NCBI RefSeq assembly: GCF_014384885.1 | Contig: NZ_JACRST010000002.1 | Span: 1-64,000 of the forward strand | Reading direction: 5' to 3' | Source of the DNA: Ligaoa zhengdingensis | GTDB taxonomy: Bacteria; Bacillota; Clostridia; Oscillospirales; Ruminococcaceae | DNA length: 64,000 bases | Shown here: piece by piece, positions 45,974 through 55,468 of the stretch | Layout: each line of letters starts with the position of its first letter | Position numbering within the stretch: the first letter of the stretch is position 1 | Position numbers and translations under genes: made by a program | The notes under the pieces: model-generated | The model's database searches: none | The model's input: only the letters and a program-made list of their open reading frames with translations | Told to the model about the DNA's origin: nothing

Positions 45974-46546
45974 ATGCAACGGGACGCCACCAAATACCGG
46001 CTGGCGGAGGCCCTGCGGCAGTGTATGCGGACCAGCTCGATTGACGACATCACCGTCCGCCAAATTGTAGAACGCTGCGGCCTGACGCGCCAGACCTTTT
46101 ACCGAAATTTCATCGACAAATATGATCTTGTCAATTGGTATTTCGACAAGCTGCTGCATCAATCCTTCGAGCAGATGGGCAGCGGGCGCACCATTTTGGA
46201 GGGATTGGAGCGCAAGTTTGAATACATCCAGGAGGAACGCATCTTTTTCACATCGGCCTTCCGTTCGGACGATCACAACTCCCTCAAGGAGCACGATTTT
46301 GAGCTGATCCTACAGTTTTACACCGATCTGATTCAAAAGAAAACGCACCAGTCGCCCGATGAAAACGCCCAATTTCTGTTGGAGATGTACTGCCGCGGTT
46401 CCATCTACATGACCGTGAAATGGGTTCTCAGCGGGATGCCTCAGCCACCCGCATGGCTCGCCTGCCAGTTGGTGCGAGCCCTGCCCGCGCCGCTCGCCGC
46501 CCTTTTCTCACAGCTCAGCCTGCTGTCCAGCGAAGGACAGGTATAA
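45974..46546 (+). CDS. TetR-family regulator
   Basis: 190-aa TetR/AcrR regulator. The N-terminal HTH (YRLAEALRQCMRTSSIDDITVRQIVERCGLTRQTFYRNFIDKYDLVNW, residues about 8-55) is typical, and the C-terminal half (FELILQFYTDLIQ; YCRGSIYMTVKWVLSGMP) matches the TetR_C_8 type found in DhaS-like regulators of dihydroxyacetone and related metabolism. It precedes the iron alcohol dehydrogenase by about 165 bp in the same direction and is a good candidate to control it in response to a small carbonyl compound or diol (inference). The SD is AAAGGGGAAA. Confidence 0.87.
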   Translation: MQRDATKYRLAEALRQCMRTSSIDDITVRQIVERCGLTRQTFYRNFIDKYDLVNWYFDKLLHQSFEQMGSGRTILEGLERKFEYIQEERIFFTSAFRSDDHNSLKEHDFELILQFYTDLIQKKTHQSPDENAQFLLEMYCRGSIYMTVKWVLSGMPQPPAWLACQLVRALPAPLAALFSQLSLLSSEGQV

Positions 46547-46597
46547 ACCTTCATGGTCCTGTGCGCACCACTTTATCCGCTTTTTCAGGAGCTTCAC

Positions 46598-46627
46598 TTG
46601 ACATTTTGGAGGATTTGTAACTTTACT
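46598..46627 (+). promoter_or_regulatory. Promoter of the alcohol dehydrogenase gene
   Basis: TTGACA, 18-bp spacer, TTTACT. The leader is about 75 nt. I saw no clear TetR-type palindrome. Confidence 0.4.
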
Positions 46628-46710
46628 TTCCCCATGCTGCGGAATAAAATAAAAGTTGAGGGCATGACCGATTGAAAACCTCTCAAATATGAAAAAAGGA
46701 GAAATGCAGG

Positions 46711-47856
46711 ATGGCAAACCGTATCATGTTGAATCAGACCTCCTACCACGGCGCGGGGGCAATTTCGGAAATCGTCAGCGAGGCCAAATCCCACGGATTC
46801 AAAAAGGCATTCGTCTGCTCCGATCCGGATCTGATCAAATTCAACGTCACCACCAAGGTCACCGAACTTTTGGACAAGGAAGGACTGGCTTACGAAGTCT
46901 ATTCGGATATCAAGGCCAACCCGACCATTGAGAATGTCCAGCACGGCGTGCAGGCTTACAAAAAAGCGGGCGCCGATTACATCATCGCCATCGGCGGCGG
47001 CTCCTCTATGGATACCTCCAAGGCCATCGGCATCATCGTGGCCAACCCCGAATTTGAGGATGTGCGCAGCCTGGAAGGCGTCGCGCCCACCAAAAATCCC
47101 TGTGTGCCGATCATTGCGGTTCCCACCACGGCCGGCACTGCAGCAGAGGTCACCATCAACTATGTTATCACCGATGTAGAACGCAAACGCAAATTCGTCT
47201 GCGTCGATCCCCACGATATGCCGATCGTCGCGGTTGTCGACCCGGATATGATGGCCTCCATGCCCAAGGGCCTCACCGCTTCCACCGGTATGGATGCTCT
47301 GACCCACGCCATTGAGGGCTACACCACCAAGGCCGCGTGGGAAATGACCGATATGTTCCATATCAAAGCGATTGAGATCATCGGCAAATCGCTGCGCGGC
47401 GCTGTCGCCAACACCAAAGAGGGCCGCGACGGCATGGCGCTCGGCCAGTACATCGCCGGCATGGGCTTCTCCAACGTCGGTCTGGGCATCGCTCACTCGA
47501 TGGCCCACACCCTGGGTGCGGTGTACGATACCCCGCACGGTGTGGCCTGTGCCATGATGCTCCCCATCGTCATGGAATATAACGCTTCCTGCACCGGCGA
47601 AAAGTACCGCGAGATTGCGCGCGCCCTGGGCGTTGCAGGTGTGGATGCCATGAGCCAGGAGGAATACCGCAAGGCGGCCGTCGACGCGGTGCGCAAGCTC
47701 TCCGAGGACGTGGGCATCCCCGCCAAGCTGACCGCCCTCAAGGAGGAGGACCTGCAATTCCTCGCCGAGTCCGCCTATGCGGACGCCTGCCGCCCGGGCA
47801 ATCCGAAGGATACCTCTGTCGAGGATCTGAAAGAGCTGTTCCGCAAGGTGATGTAA
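46711..47856 (+). CDS. Iron-containing alcohol dehydrogenase (FucO-like)
   Basis: 381-aa group III alcohol dehydrogenase. NAD-binding GGGSSMDTSKAIG, and metal-binding residues in the right order: Asp/His of STGMDALTHAIEGY and His residues of GIAHSMAHTLGAVYDTPHG. It resembles lactaldehyde/1,2-propanediol oxidoreductases and butanol-type dehydrogenases; the exact substrate cannot be read. In an anaerobe it most likely reduces aldehydes to regenerate NAD+. Strong terminator downstream; TetR gene upstream. Confidence 0.92.
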   Translation: MANRIMLNQTSYHGAGAISEIVSEAKSHGFKKAFVCSDPDLIKFNVTTKVTELLDKEGLAYEVYSDIKANPTIENVQHGVQAYKKAGADYIIAIGGGSSMDTSKAIGIIVANPEFEDVRSLEGVAPTKNPCVPIIAVPTTAGTAAEVTINYVITDVERKRKFVCVDPHDMPIVAVVDPDMMASMPKGLTASTGMDALTHAIEGYTTKAAWEMTDMFHIKAIEIIGKSLRGAVANTKEGRDGMALGQYIAGMGFSNVGLGIAHSMAHTLGAVYDTPHGVACAMMLPIVMEYNASCTGEKYREIARALGVAGVDAMSQEEYRKAAVDAVRKLSEDVGIPAKLTALKEEDLQFLAESAYADACRPGNPKDTSVEDLKELFRKVM

Positions 47857-47881
47857 TTCTTCACACTCTGTGTGGCACGTG

Positions 47882-47916
47882 CCCCCGCCGTTGTTGCTGA
47901 CGGCGGGGGTTTTTTG
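47882..47916 (+). terminator. Terminator of the alcohol dehydrogenase gene
   Basis: CCCCCGCCG / CGGCGGGGG stem followed by seven Ts. Confidence 0.9.
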
Positions 47917-48031
47917 GATATCATCGGCCCTGCCTGGCCACCAAGCGCAAAAGGTCAGAATTCATACCACATCCGATATCAGGAAACAGTAATAAAAATG
48001 TCACATCACAATGGAAAAGAGGTCTTTTCGC

Positions 48032-49612
48032 ATGAGGCACACTATTTACTACGGCGGGGATATTCTCACCATGGAGGAGCCCCTGTACTCCCCTGCGCTC
48101 GCTGTGGAGGGCGGCATGATCGGCGCGCTCGGCGCCAAGGCGGAATTGATGAAGCGCTATCCGGATGCGGAACTGGTGGACCTGTGCGGGCAGACGCTCC
48201 TTCCCGCCTTTTTGGACCCGCACAGCCACATCACTGCGCTGGCCAGTACCCTGCGCCTGCTTCCGCTGGAGGATGTTTCCAGTATTGAGGCGCTGGGCGC
48301 ATCCATCGCGGACTATGCGCGCGCCCATCCCCGGACCGGCGGCCAGTGGATCACCGGCTTTGGCTACGACCACAACCGCTTTCCCAACCGCCGGCACCCC
48401 ACCCGCCAGGTGTTGGACGCGGCCTGCCCCGACCGCCCTGTACTGATCGCCCACGCTTCCGGGCACATGGGGGTGGCGAACTCCGCCGCGCTGCGGGCGC
48501 TCGGGGTGGATGCGGACACCCCAGATCCGGCGGGCGGCGTCATCGGCCGTGAAGCGGACGGCAGGACGCCCAACGGCTACCTGGAAGAGACCGCTTTCTC
48601 CGGCTTGACCGCCAGGATTCCCCAACCAACCATGGAGGAGCTGTGCAGCAGCCTGGTTCAAGCTCAGAACATCTATTTTGAAAACGGTATCACAACCATC
48701 CAGGATGGGATCACAAAACAGGGGGACTGGGCGCTCCTGCAAGCTGCGGCGGAATCCGGACTTTTGGAGGCCGACGTGGTCTGTTACCTCGATCTGGAGC
48801 ACAGCCGGCCGATCGCGGAACAGTACCCCCAATACCGCAAAAGCTACCGCAACCGGCTCAAGATCGGCGGTTACAAAATCTTTCTGGATGGTTCTCCACA
48901 GGGCCGGACCGCCTGGATGACCCGGCCTTATGAGGGAGCGGAAGACGGCTACCGGGGGTATCCCATCCACACAGACGAAGCGGTGCGCGGCTTTGTGGCC
49001 ACCGCCCGGAGGGACGGGATGCAGCTGCTCACCCACTGCAACGGTGACGCGGCGGCCCAGCAGTTGATCGAAGCCTGCGCCTCCTGCGGGGACCCTGCCT
49101 CGCGCAATGTGATGATCCACGCGCAGCTCGTGCGGCGCGACCAACTGCCCGCCATGCATCGCCTCGGCCTGATCGCCTCCTTCTTTGCCGCTCACATCTG
49201 GCACTGGGGGGATGTGCACCTGCAAAATTTCGGCGATCAGCGCGCCCAAGCGATCAGCCCCGCGCGCACCGCTATCGACACCGGCGTGGTCTACACCTTC
49301 CATCAGGACTCCCCCGTCATCCGCCCGAATATGATCGAAACCATCTGGTGCGCAGTCAACCGCATCAGCCGGGCAGGCCATCTCTTGGGAGAGCAGGAGC
49401 GCATCTCCCCGCTGGAGGCGCTCCGCGGCGTCACCGTCAACGCCGCCTATCAGTACTTTGAGGAGAACCGCAAGGGAAGCCTGCGCCCCGGCAAGCTGGC
49501 TGACCTGGTCATCCTCGATCAAAACCCGCTGAAGGTCTCCCCCGACCGGCTGCGCGAGCTTAGGGTGATGCAAACGATCAAGGAGGGAAAAACCGTTTAC
49601 CTGCGCCACTGA
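48032..49612 (+). CDS. YtcJ-like amidohydrolase
   Basis: 526-aa metal-dependent hydrolase of the amidohydrolase_3/YtcJ family. ATG 48032 has an AGAGG SD 8 nt upstream; the ATG 21 nt earlier has none. Motifs: LPAFLDPHSHI (metal-binding HxH), the carboxylated-lysine region GGYKIFLDGSPQGRTAWM, THCNGDAA, IHAQLVRRDQLP, and TFHQDSPVIRPNM with the last metal ligand. It ends with the composite beta domain (LRPGKLADLVILDQNPLKV). Probably a cytoplasmic imidase or amidase; substrate unknown. It stands alone between a terminator and the helicase promoter. Confidence 0.9.
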   Translation: MRHTIYYGGDILTMEEPLYSPALAVEGGMIGALGAKAELMKRYPDAELVDLCGQTLLPAFLDPHSHITALASTLRLLPLEDVSSIEALGASIADYARAHPRTGGQWITGFGYDHNRFPNRRHPTRQVLDAACPDRPVLIAHASGHMGVANSAALRALGVDADTPDPAGGVIGREADGRTPNGYLEETAFSGLTARIPQPTMEELCSSLVQAQNIYFENGITTIQDGITKQGDWALLQAAAESGLLEADVVCYLDLEHSRPIAEQYPQYRKSYRNRLKIGGYKIFLDGSPQGRTAWMTRPYEGAEDGYRGYPIHTDEAVRGFVATARRDGMQLLTHCNGDAAAQQLIEACASCGDPASRNVMIHAQLVRRDQLPAMHRLGLIASFFAAHIWHWGDVHLQNFGDQRAQAISPARTAIDTGVVYTFHQDSPVIRPNMIETIWCAVNRISRAGHLLGEQERISPLEALRGVTVNAAYQYFEENRKGSLRPGKLADLVILDQNPLKVSPDRLRELRVMQTIKEGKTVYLRH

Positions 49613-49641
49613 TTGCCCCCGGCTTCACAATGTGATATAAT
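49613..49641 (+). promoter_or_regulatory. Promoter of the DEAD-box helicase gene
   Basis: TATAAT with an extended TGA and a weak TTGCCC at 17 bp. The ~110-nt leader has short stems (AGATGC / GCATCT; GCCGA / TCGGC), common in cold-regulated helicase mRNAs. Confidence 0.6.
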
Positions 49642-49758
49642 AACCGTAGAACATCAATAGATGCCGCCGCGCGCTGCGCATCTGTGATATCATAGGGCCG
49701 AAAAAATCGGCTTCGGACAAAATCAACTTTTTGAGGAACGGAAAGGGTACAGTACGGC

Positions 49759-50937
49759 ATGACAAACTACAGCGAACTTCCGGTATCACCGGAGCTGCTT
49801 CAAGCAGTAAAAAAAATGGGATTCACCACCATGACGGAAATCCAGCAGAAGGCCATCCCCGTGATGCTGGCGGGACGCGAGGTGATCGCCAAGGCGCCCA
49901 CCGGAACCGGCAAGACCTGCGCCTTCGGCATCCCCATCATCGAGCAGATCGATCTGGAAAATCCTGTTCTGCAGGCGCTGGTGCTCTGCCCCACCCGTGA
50001 GCTCTGCACCCAGATTGTGGACGAGCTGCGGGAGCTCGCTCAATTTAAAAAGGGGCTGAAGATTGTCGCGGTATACGGCGGCCAGCCGATCGGCAAGCAG
50101 TTTTCTGCGCTCAAAAATAACCCGCAAATCGTGGTGGCCACCCCTGGGCGGCTGATCGACCACTTCAAGCGCGGCTCGCTCAAGCTGAACAAGGTACAAA
50201 TCGCGGTGCTCGACGAGGCCGACGAGATGCTCGACATGGGATTTTTCAAGGATGTGCGCTTCATCCTGGACAAGCTGCCCAAGAGCCGCAAAATCTCGAT
50301 GTTTTCGGCCACCATCTCCCGCCCGGTGATGGACATCGGCTGGCTGTACCAGCGGGACGCGGAAGAGCTGGTGGTGCTGCCGGTGGAGGAGAGCAAGCCC
50401 CAGATCACCCAGTACAGCATGGAGACGCAGGGCAGCCAAAAGCTGGAGGACATGCTCGAGCTCATCCGCCTGCGCGACAGCAAAAAGGCGATGATCTTCT
50501 GCAACACCAAATATGGCACCGAAGCGCTGCGCAACCAGATGCGCGCGCGCGGCCTCAACGCCGAGTGCCTCAACGGGGATATGAACCAAAAGGAGCGCAA
50601 CAGCATTATGGCGCGGTTCAAGGCCGGCGAGATCAACTACCTTGTAGCCACCGACGTGGCGGCGCGGGGCATCGATGTGGATGACGTGGACACGGTGTTC
50701 AACTATGAGATGCCCAACGAAAACGAGTACTACACCCACCGCATCGGGCGCACCGGACGCGCCAAGCGGCAGGGCGTCTCCTACATCTTTTATGCAGCCA
50801 ACGAAAAGACCCGCCTGCGGGACATGCTCAAATATGCCGGGGCTGATGTCATCCCGCTCCAATTCGACGCCTCCCGCAATCTCATCGAGCTGCCGGTGCA
50901 GAAGCCGAGCGGCCTTGAAATGACCATCATACGGTAA
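49759..50937 (+). CDS. DEAD-box RNA helicase
   Basis: 392-aa ATP-dependent RNA helicase with all core motifs: Q motif (MGFTTMTEIQQKAIP), I (APTGTGKT), Ia (PTREL), Ib (TPGR), II (VLDEADEMLDMG), III (SAT), IV-V (IFCNTK; VATDVAARGID) and VI (HRIGRTGRA). It is only slightly longer than the two RecA domains, with a ~30-residue tail, and lacks the C-terminal RNA-binding extension of CsdA/DbpA-like proteins. Likely role in ribosome assembly or mRNA turnover at low temperature (inference). Monocistronic with its own promoter and terminator. Confidence 0.95.
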   Translation: MTNYSELPVSPELLQAVKKMGFTTMTEIQQKAIPVMLAGREVIAKAPTGTGKTCAFGIPIIEQIDLENPVLQALVLCPTRELCTQIVDELRELAQFKKGLKIVAVYGGQPIGKQFSALKNNPQIVVATPGRLIDHFKRGSLKLNKVQIAVLDEADEMLDMGFFKDVRFILDKLPKSRKISMFSATISRPVMDIGWLYQRDAEELVVLPVEESKPQITQYSMETQGSQKLEDMLELIRLRDSKKAMIFCNTKYGTEALRNQMRARGLNAECLNGDMNQKERNSIMARFKAGEINYLVATDVAARGIDVDDVDTVFNYEMPNENEYYTHRIGRTGRAKRQGVSYIFYAANEKTRLRDMLKYAGADVIPLQFDASRNLIELPVQKPSGLEMTIIR

Positions 50938-50963
50938 CATTATTTTCCTTTCCGCACGATTCA

Positions 50964-50999
50964 CCACAGGATGCTTTTGGCGTCCTGTGGCTTTTCTTT
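50964..50999 (+). terminator. Terminator of the helicase gene
   Basis: CCACAGGATGC / GCGTCCTGTGG stem followed by CTTTTCTTT. Confidence 0.8.
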
Positions 51000-51013
51000 G
51001 CGTTTTCATAAAA

Positions 51014-51047
51014 CAAAAAATCCGCCACCAAACTTGTGACGGATTTG
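51014..51047 (-). terminator. Minus-strand terminator-like hairpin without a gene
   Basis: AAATCCG-CCAC / GTG-ACGGATTT stem; on the minus strand it is followed by TTTTTTGTTTT. No minus-strand gene lies to its right, so its role is unclear; it may limit antisense transcription. Confidence 0.4.
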
Positions 51048-51153
51048 TAAATTCTCTTATCTCTTGTTTCTTATGATACCACAAAATAGAGAAAATTTCA
51101 AGTCTTGCGCTTTTGCCCCGCCGGGTGTATGAAGAATAAGAGGTGACTGAAAA

Positions 51154-52068
51154 ATGGGACAAAAAAGCATGACCGCACTCGTCAGCGCATTTTCAAGGGC
51201 ATATCACGCAGAAAACAACGAAATTAAGATTTTTAACGACAGTGTTGCCAGGGCGATTCTGACCGACGGGGAATACCATCTGATTTCAGAAAGCATGGCC
51301 TCCGGCATCGGCTTTTTCCATCCATCCTTTGTGGGCGATGCACAGCAGGCGCTGCGGTGGATCGTCGATAATTACCTGTCTCCGACCCCGCTCGCGCGGG
51401 CCGCCTTTGCGGAAAGCTCCCTCGGGACCGCTGTCCGCATCGGTGCGTCGCAGTATTTGATCTTTGCAGCCGGGTACGACACCTTTGCCTACCGCCAGCC
51501 GGACTGGGCAAAGCCGCTCACCATCTTTGAAATTGACCACCCCGCGACAGCGGCGGACAAAATGGCGCGGCTGCAAAGGGCGACGGTTGAAATTCCGGAA
51601 AATGCCCGCTATGTAAGCGCGGATTTCACCTCCGAAGGCTGGCAAACCTCCCTGCTCCAGGAAAAGACCTTTTCCTCGAAGCGTATCAGCTTTTGCAGCC
51701 TTTTGGGGCTGTCCTACTATCTCACAGCGGAACAATTCAAGGATATGATCGCCGCGACCGGAGATTTTCTCCCCAAGGGCAGCTCCCTCGTCTTTGATTA
51801 TCCCGATCAGGACGCTTACACCAACAGGGCGGGAAAACGCGCAAGGAAGCAGGCGCAGCTTGCCGGCGGAACTGGTGAAGCGATGCTTGCAAGTTACTCC
51901 TACAAAGAAATGGAGCGCCTGCTCTCGGACTCCGGTTTCCTGATCTATGAACATCTGGCACCCGACGAAATGACCAAACGGTTCTTTGCGGGCTACAACA
52001 AATTCAATCCCCAATACTCCATGTATGCGTTTGACAACGTCAACTATTGCCTGGCGGTCAAAAACTGA
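51154..52068 (+). CDS. Class I SAM methyltransferase, leucine carboxyl methyltransferase-like
   Basis: 304-aa protein of the LCM/PPM1 branch. SAM-binding motif I is FAAGYDTFAYR (family AGLDTRAYR), motif II FEIDHPATAADKMARL, followed by YVSADFTSEGW and LLGLSYYLTAEQF. The N-terminal segment (MTALVSAFSRAYHAENNEIKIFNDSVA) is also typical. In bacteria these O-methyltransferases often modify small secondary metabolites; substrate unknown. The next gene, an ABC exporter, starts 47 bp downstream in the same direction, which would fit modification followed by export (inference). Confidence 0.87.
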   Translation: MGQKSMTALVSAFSRAYHAENNEIKIFNDSVARAILTDGEYHLISESMASGIGFFHPSFVGDAQQALRWIVDNYLSPTPLARAAFAESSLGTAVRIGASQYLIFAAGYDTFAYRQPDWAKPLTIFEIDHPATAADKMARLQRATVEIPENARYVSADFTSEGWQTSLLQEKTFSSKRISFCSLLGLSYYLTAEQFKDMIAATGDFLPKGSSLVFDYPDQDAYTNRAGKRARKQAQLAGGTGEAMLASYSYKEMERLLSDSGFLIYEHLAPDEMTKRFFAGYNKFNPQYSMYAFDNVNYCLAVKN

Positions 52069-52115
52069 CCGGCCTGTGCCCTTTTCCTATATTCTTGAAA
52101 GAAAGGCGGAATATC

Positions 52116-53897
52116 ATGAGCCATCCCACCCGCACCATGAAAACCTCGGTGCTGCTCCGGCGGTTTGCACCCTACTTTAAAAAGTACACCGGCATCCTGC
52201 TGCTCGACCTGTTCTGCGCCTCGCTCACCACCGTGTGCGAGTTGGTGCTCCCCATGATGGTGCGGTACATCACTGAGAAAGGTGCGAACGATCTGGGGAG
52301 CCTCACGGTGCCGGTCATCCTTACGATCGGCGCGCTCTACCTGCTGCTGCGGCTCATCGACACCGCAGCCAACTACTACATGGCCAACATTGGGCACATG
52401 ATGGGCGCGCGCATCGAAACCGACATGCGCAGAGACCTGTTCTCCCATCTGCAGCGCCTCTCCTATTCTTTTTACGACAACACCAAGATCGGGCAGATCA
52501 TGGCGCGCATCACCAGCGACCTGTTCGATATCACCGAATTCGCGCACCACTGCCCCGAGGAATTTTTCATCGCGGGGCTCAAGATCGTCGTCTCCTTCGC
52601 TGTGCTGGCCACCATCAACCTGCCGCTGACCTGCATCATCTTCGCGGTTATCCCGGTGATGCTGCTCTGTTCCACCCACTTCAACACCCAGATGCGCCGG
52701 GCGTTCAAGGATTCCCGCCACCAGATCGGCGAGCTGAACGCCCAGGTGGAGGACAGCCTGTTGGGGGTGCGGGTGGTCAAGTCGTTCGCCAACGAGGAGA
52801 TCGAGGAGGAAAAGTTTGAGCAAGGCAACGGCGATTTTCTCGACATCAAGCGCCGGATGTACCGCTATATGGCGGCCTTTCACAGCACCACCCGCCTGTT
52901 CGACGGCATTATGTACATCGCAGTGGTGGTGACAGGCTCGCTGTTTATGATAAACGGCCAGATCACCCCGGCCGATCTGATGGCCTACCTGCTGTATGTC
53001 ACCACACTGCTCACCACCATCCGGCGCATTGTGGAGTTTACCGAGCAGTTCCAGCGCGGCATGACCGGCATCGAGCGCTTCCTCGAGCTGATGGACGCGC
53101 CGGTGGATATCGACGACGACAGCGGCGCGGAGGAGCTGACCGATGTGGTGGGCGAGATCGAGTTCGATCACGTGGATTTCCACTACGGGGACGACGACAA
53201 AAATGTGCTCTCCGGCATCCAACTGCATGTGAAGCCGGGCGACAATATCGCCCTGGTGGGTCCCTCGGGCAGCGGCAAGACCACCCTGTGCAATCTCATC
53301 CCCCGCTTTTACGATGTGACCGCCGGGCGCATCCTGATCGACGGGCGCGACATCCGCGACTTTACCCTGCACTCGCTGCGCTCCAACATCGGCGTGGTAC
53401 AGCAGGAGGTCTACCTCTTCTCGGGCAGCGTGTTTGAAAACATCCAGTACGGCCGCCCGGACGCCTCGCGCGAGGAGGTGATCAAGGCAGCCAAGCTGGC
53501 GGGCGCGCACGAGTTTATCACCGCTTTCCCCGACGGCTATGACACCTATGTGGGCGAGCGCGGGGTGAAGCTCTCGGGCGGACAAAAGCAGCGCATCAGC
53601 ATCGCGCGGGTGTTCCTCAAAAACCCGCCGATCCTGATTCTGGACGAGGCCACCTCGGCGCTGGACAACGAGAGCGAACGGATTGTGCAGCAGTCGCTGG
53701 AAAAGCTGGCGCACGGCCGCACCACCTTCACCATCGCCCACCGCCTCACCACCATCCGCAACGCAGCCACCATTTTGGTGCTCACCGAGAAGGGCATCGA
53801 GGAGCAGGGCACCCACGAGGAGCTGCTCGCCAAGGGAGGGGTCTACAGCCACCTGTACAACCTCTCCGATTTGGGGAACAACAGCGTGTCGCGCTAG
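52116..53897 (+). CDS. ABC exporter, fused membrane and ATPase domains
   Basis: 593-aa half-transporter of the MsbA/LmrA-like type from ATG 52116 (AAAGGCGG SD). Six TMs in the first ~320 residues; NBD from about 350. Walker A GPSGSGKTTL, Q-loop VVQQEVYLFSG, signature KLSGGQKQRISIARVF, Walker B PPILILDEATSALD, H-loop TIAHRLTTI. It should work as a homodimer because no second half-transporter is adjacent. Substrate may be a drug, lipid or peptide. It follows the methyltransferase and ends 81 bp before mscL, which has its own promoter. Confidence 0.93.
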   Translation: MSHPTRTMKTSVLLRRFAPYFKKYTGILLLDLFCASLTTVCELVLPMMVRYITEKGANDLGSLTVPVILTIGALYLLLRLIDTAANYYMANIGHMMGARIETDMRRDLFSHLQRLSYSFYDNTKIGQIMARITSDLFDITEFAHHCPEEFFIAGLKIVVSFAVLATINLPLTCIIFAVIPVMLLCSTHFNTQMRRAFKDSRHQIGELNAQVEDSLLGVRVVKSFANEEIEEEKFEQGNGDFLDIKRRMYRYMAAFHSTTRLFDGIMYIAVVVTGSLFMINGQITPADLMAYLLYVTTLLTTIRRIVEFTEQFQRGMTGIERFLELMDAPVDIDDDSGAEELTDVVGEIEFDHVDFHYGDDDKNVLSGIQLHVKPGDNIALVGPSGSGKTTLCNLIPRFYDVTAGRILIDGRDIRDFTLHSLRSNIGVVQQEVYLFSGSVFENIQYGRPDASREEVIKAAKLAGAHEFITAFPDGYDTYVGERGVKLSGGQKQRISIARVFLKNPPILILDEATSALDNESERIVQQSLEKLAHGRTTFTIAHRLTTIRNAATILVLTEKGIEEQGTHEELLAKGGVYSHLYNLSDLGNNSVSR

Positions 53898-53907
53898 GCC
53901 TTTTCCC

Positions 53908-53935
53908 TTGTTTTTTTGAAAAACCGTATTATAAT
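53908..53935 (+). promoter_or_regulatory. Promoter of mscL
   Basis: TTGTTT, 16-bp spacer, TATAAT; start near 53942, leader about 37 nt. Confidence 0.65.
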
Positions 53936-53978
53936 AAAAACAGGTCCGGCACAAACCGACAAGAAAGGGAGATTTTTT

Positions 53979-54416
53979 ATGTGGCAGGAATTTAAAAAAT
54001 TCGCCTTTAAAGGCAATGTGATCGACATGGCGGTCGGCGTAATTATCGGCGGCGCGTTCGGTAAGATCGTCACCTCGCTGGTCAACGACCTGATTATGCC
54101 GTTCTTCGGCTACCTCACCGCAGGCATGGATTTTAAGGAGCTCAAGTGGGTGCTCAGCAAAACCGTGATGCAGGGCGGCCAGGAGGTCGTGCTCAACACC
54201 GAAATTTTGTACGGCAGCTTTATTCAGAATATCATCGACTTTTTGATTATTGCGTTCTCAATCTTTTTGGCGGTCAAGCTGGTCAACCGCGGCCGCGCTG
54301 CCCGCAAGAAGGCCGAGGAGGAAGCCGCTGTGGCAGCTCCGCCCGCCCCGACCGAGGCCGAGCTGCTCACCGAAATCCGCGACCTGCTGCGGGAAGAACA
54401 CGCCGTCACCAAATAA
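53979..54416 (+). CDS. mscL: Large-conductance mechanosensitive channel
   Basis: 145-aa pentameric emergency-release channel that opens under osmotic downshock. The start at 53979 (GAAAGGGAG SD) gives MWQEFKKFAFKGNVIDMAVGVIIGGAFGKIV, the conserved S1 helix and TM1. TM2 is IIDFLIIAFSIFLAVKLVN. The cytoplasmic C-terminal helix (APTEAELLTEIRDLLRE) is the bundle region. All positions of the family's pore constriction appear normal. It is followed 40 bp later by an amidohydrolase that may be cotranscribed. Confidence 0.97.
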   Translation: MWQEFKKFAFKGNVIDMAVGVIIGGAFGKIVTSLVNDLIMPFFGYLTAGMDFKELKWVLSKTVMQGGQEVVLNTEILYGSFIQNIIDFLIIAFSIFLAVKLVNRGRAARKKAEEEAAVAAPPAPTEAELLTEIRDLLREEHAVTK

Positions 54417-54456
54417 GCGGTTTGTTCTATTTTGACCAAGGAGAGGCAGGCAAAGT

Positions 54457-55287
54457 ATGCAAATGAGACACAACGGGCGGGTGCTCACCATCGCAGACGC
54501 GCACGCCCATATCTATCCAGGCAAGATTGCGGAGAAGGCCACCGCCTCGGTGGGCGATTTCTACCACATCGGCATGAACCGCATCGGGTACCCGCACACC
54601 CTGTTAGAAAGCGGGACGCAGGCGGGCATCGGCCGGTTTCTCGTCTGCTCGGTGGCCACCAAGCCGGAGCAGGCGCGCTCGATCAACGACTTTATCGCGC
54701 AGAAGTGCGGGCAGTATCCGCAGTTTTTGGGACTCGCCGCCCTGCATCCCGCGCAGACCGACTGGGCGGAGGAGATCGACCGCGCCATCTCGTTGGGGCT
54801 GCGCGGCTTTAAATTCCACCCCGACTTCCAACGCTTCAACATCGACGACGACTCGATGCTGCCGCTCTACCGCAAGGTGCGCGAGACCGGGCTGCCCATC
54901 CTGTTCCACATGGGCGACGACCGCTACGACTACTCCGCCCCCCAGCGCCTGGCGCATGTGTTGGAGGAGGTGCCCGGCCTGTGCTGCATTGCGGCGCATT
55001 TTGGCGGCTACCAGCGGTGGAGCGACGCGGCGAAATATCTCGTGGGGGAGCAGCTCTATTTCGACACCTCCAGCAGCCTGTGGCGGCTCACCCCGGAGGA
55101 GGCGGTCGGCCTGATCCATCACTTCGGCGCGGACCACATGATGTTCGGCACCGACTTCCCGATGTGGGAGCCACGGGTGGAGCTGGAACGCTTTTTGGCG
55201 CTCGATCTCACCGAACAGGAGCAGGACAAAATCCTGTATCAGAATTTCGAGCGGCTGTTCGGCGTGACGGTCGGCCAGCCGGAATAA
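54457..55287 (+). CDS. TIM-barrel amidohydrolase (COG2159-like)
   Basis: 276-aa metal-dependent hydrolase. Metal-binding DAHAHIYPGK at the start, then LGLRGFKFHPDFQRFN (Lys and His), PILFHMGDD, IAAHFGGYQRW and GTDFPMWEP with the catalytic Asp. This is the amidohydrolase_2 type, which includes decarboxylases and lactonases; substrate unknown. Two ATGs (54457 and 54463) are possible; the first has the better spacing to AGAGGCAGG. It is the last gene before the 1.7-kb repeat region, and no ordinary terminator follows. Confidence 0.85.
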   Translation: MQMRHNGRVLTIADAHAHIYPGKIAEKATASVGDFYHIGMNRIGYPHTLLESGTQAGIGRFLVCSVATKPEQARSINDFIAQKCGQYPQFLGLAALHPAQTDWAEEIDRAISLGLRGFKFHPDFQRFNIDDDSMLPLYRKVRETGLPILFHMGDDRYDYSAPQRLAHVLEEVPGLCCIAAHFGGYQRWSDAAKYLVGEQLYFDTSSSLWRLTPEEAVGLIHHFGADHMMFGTDFPMWEPRVELERFLALDLTEQEQDKILYQNFERLFGVTVGQPE

Positions 55288-55379
55288 AGCGGAGGGTTTG
55301 CCCGTAGCTGTGAGCTGCGGGCAGAGCGTTTGCGCATTGTAGCGCAGCTGGCCCGGCTTGGCCTTGGCCACTGGCCAGC

Positions 55380-55410
55380 GGGTTTGCACTTTGCTTTGCA
55401 GCTACGGGCA
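55380..55410 (+). repeat. 31-bp direct repeat, copy 1
   Basis: GGGTTTGCACTTTGCTTTGC... ; differs from copy 2 at 55469-55499 at two positions. A shorter shared element, GGCAGAGCGTTTGCGCA, lies at about 55319-55336 and 55496-55512. Confidence 0.75.
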
Positions 55411-55468
55411 CCGAGTCCAATGCCTTAGTAAATGTTTTCTTCGGCACCGCCTCCGGGCGCCGCCCGAT

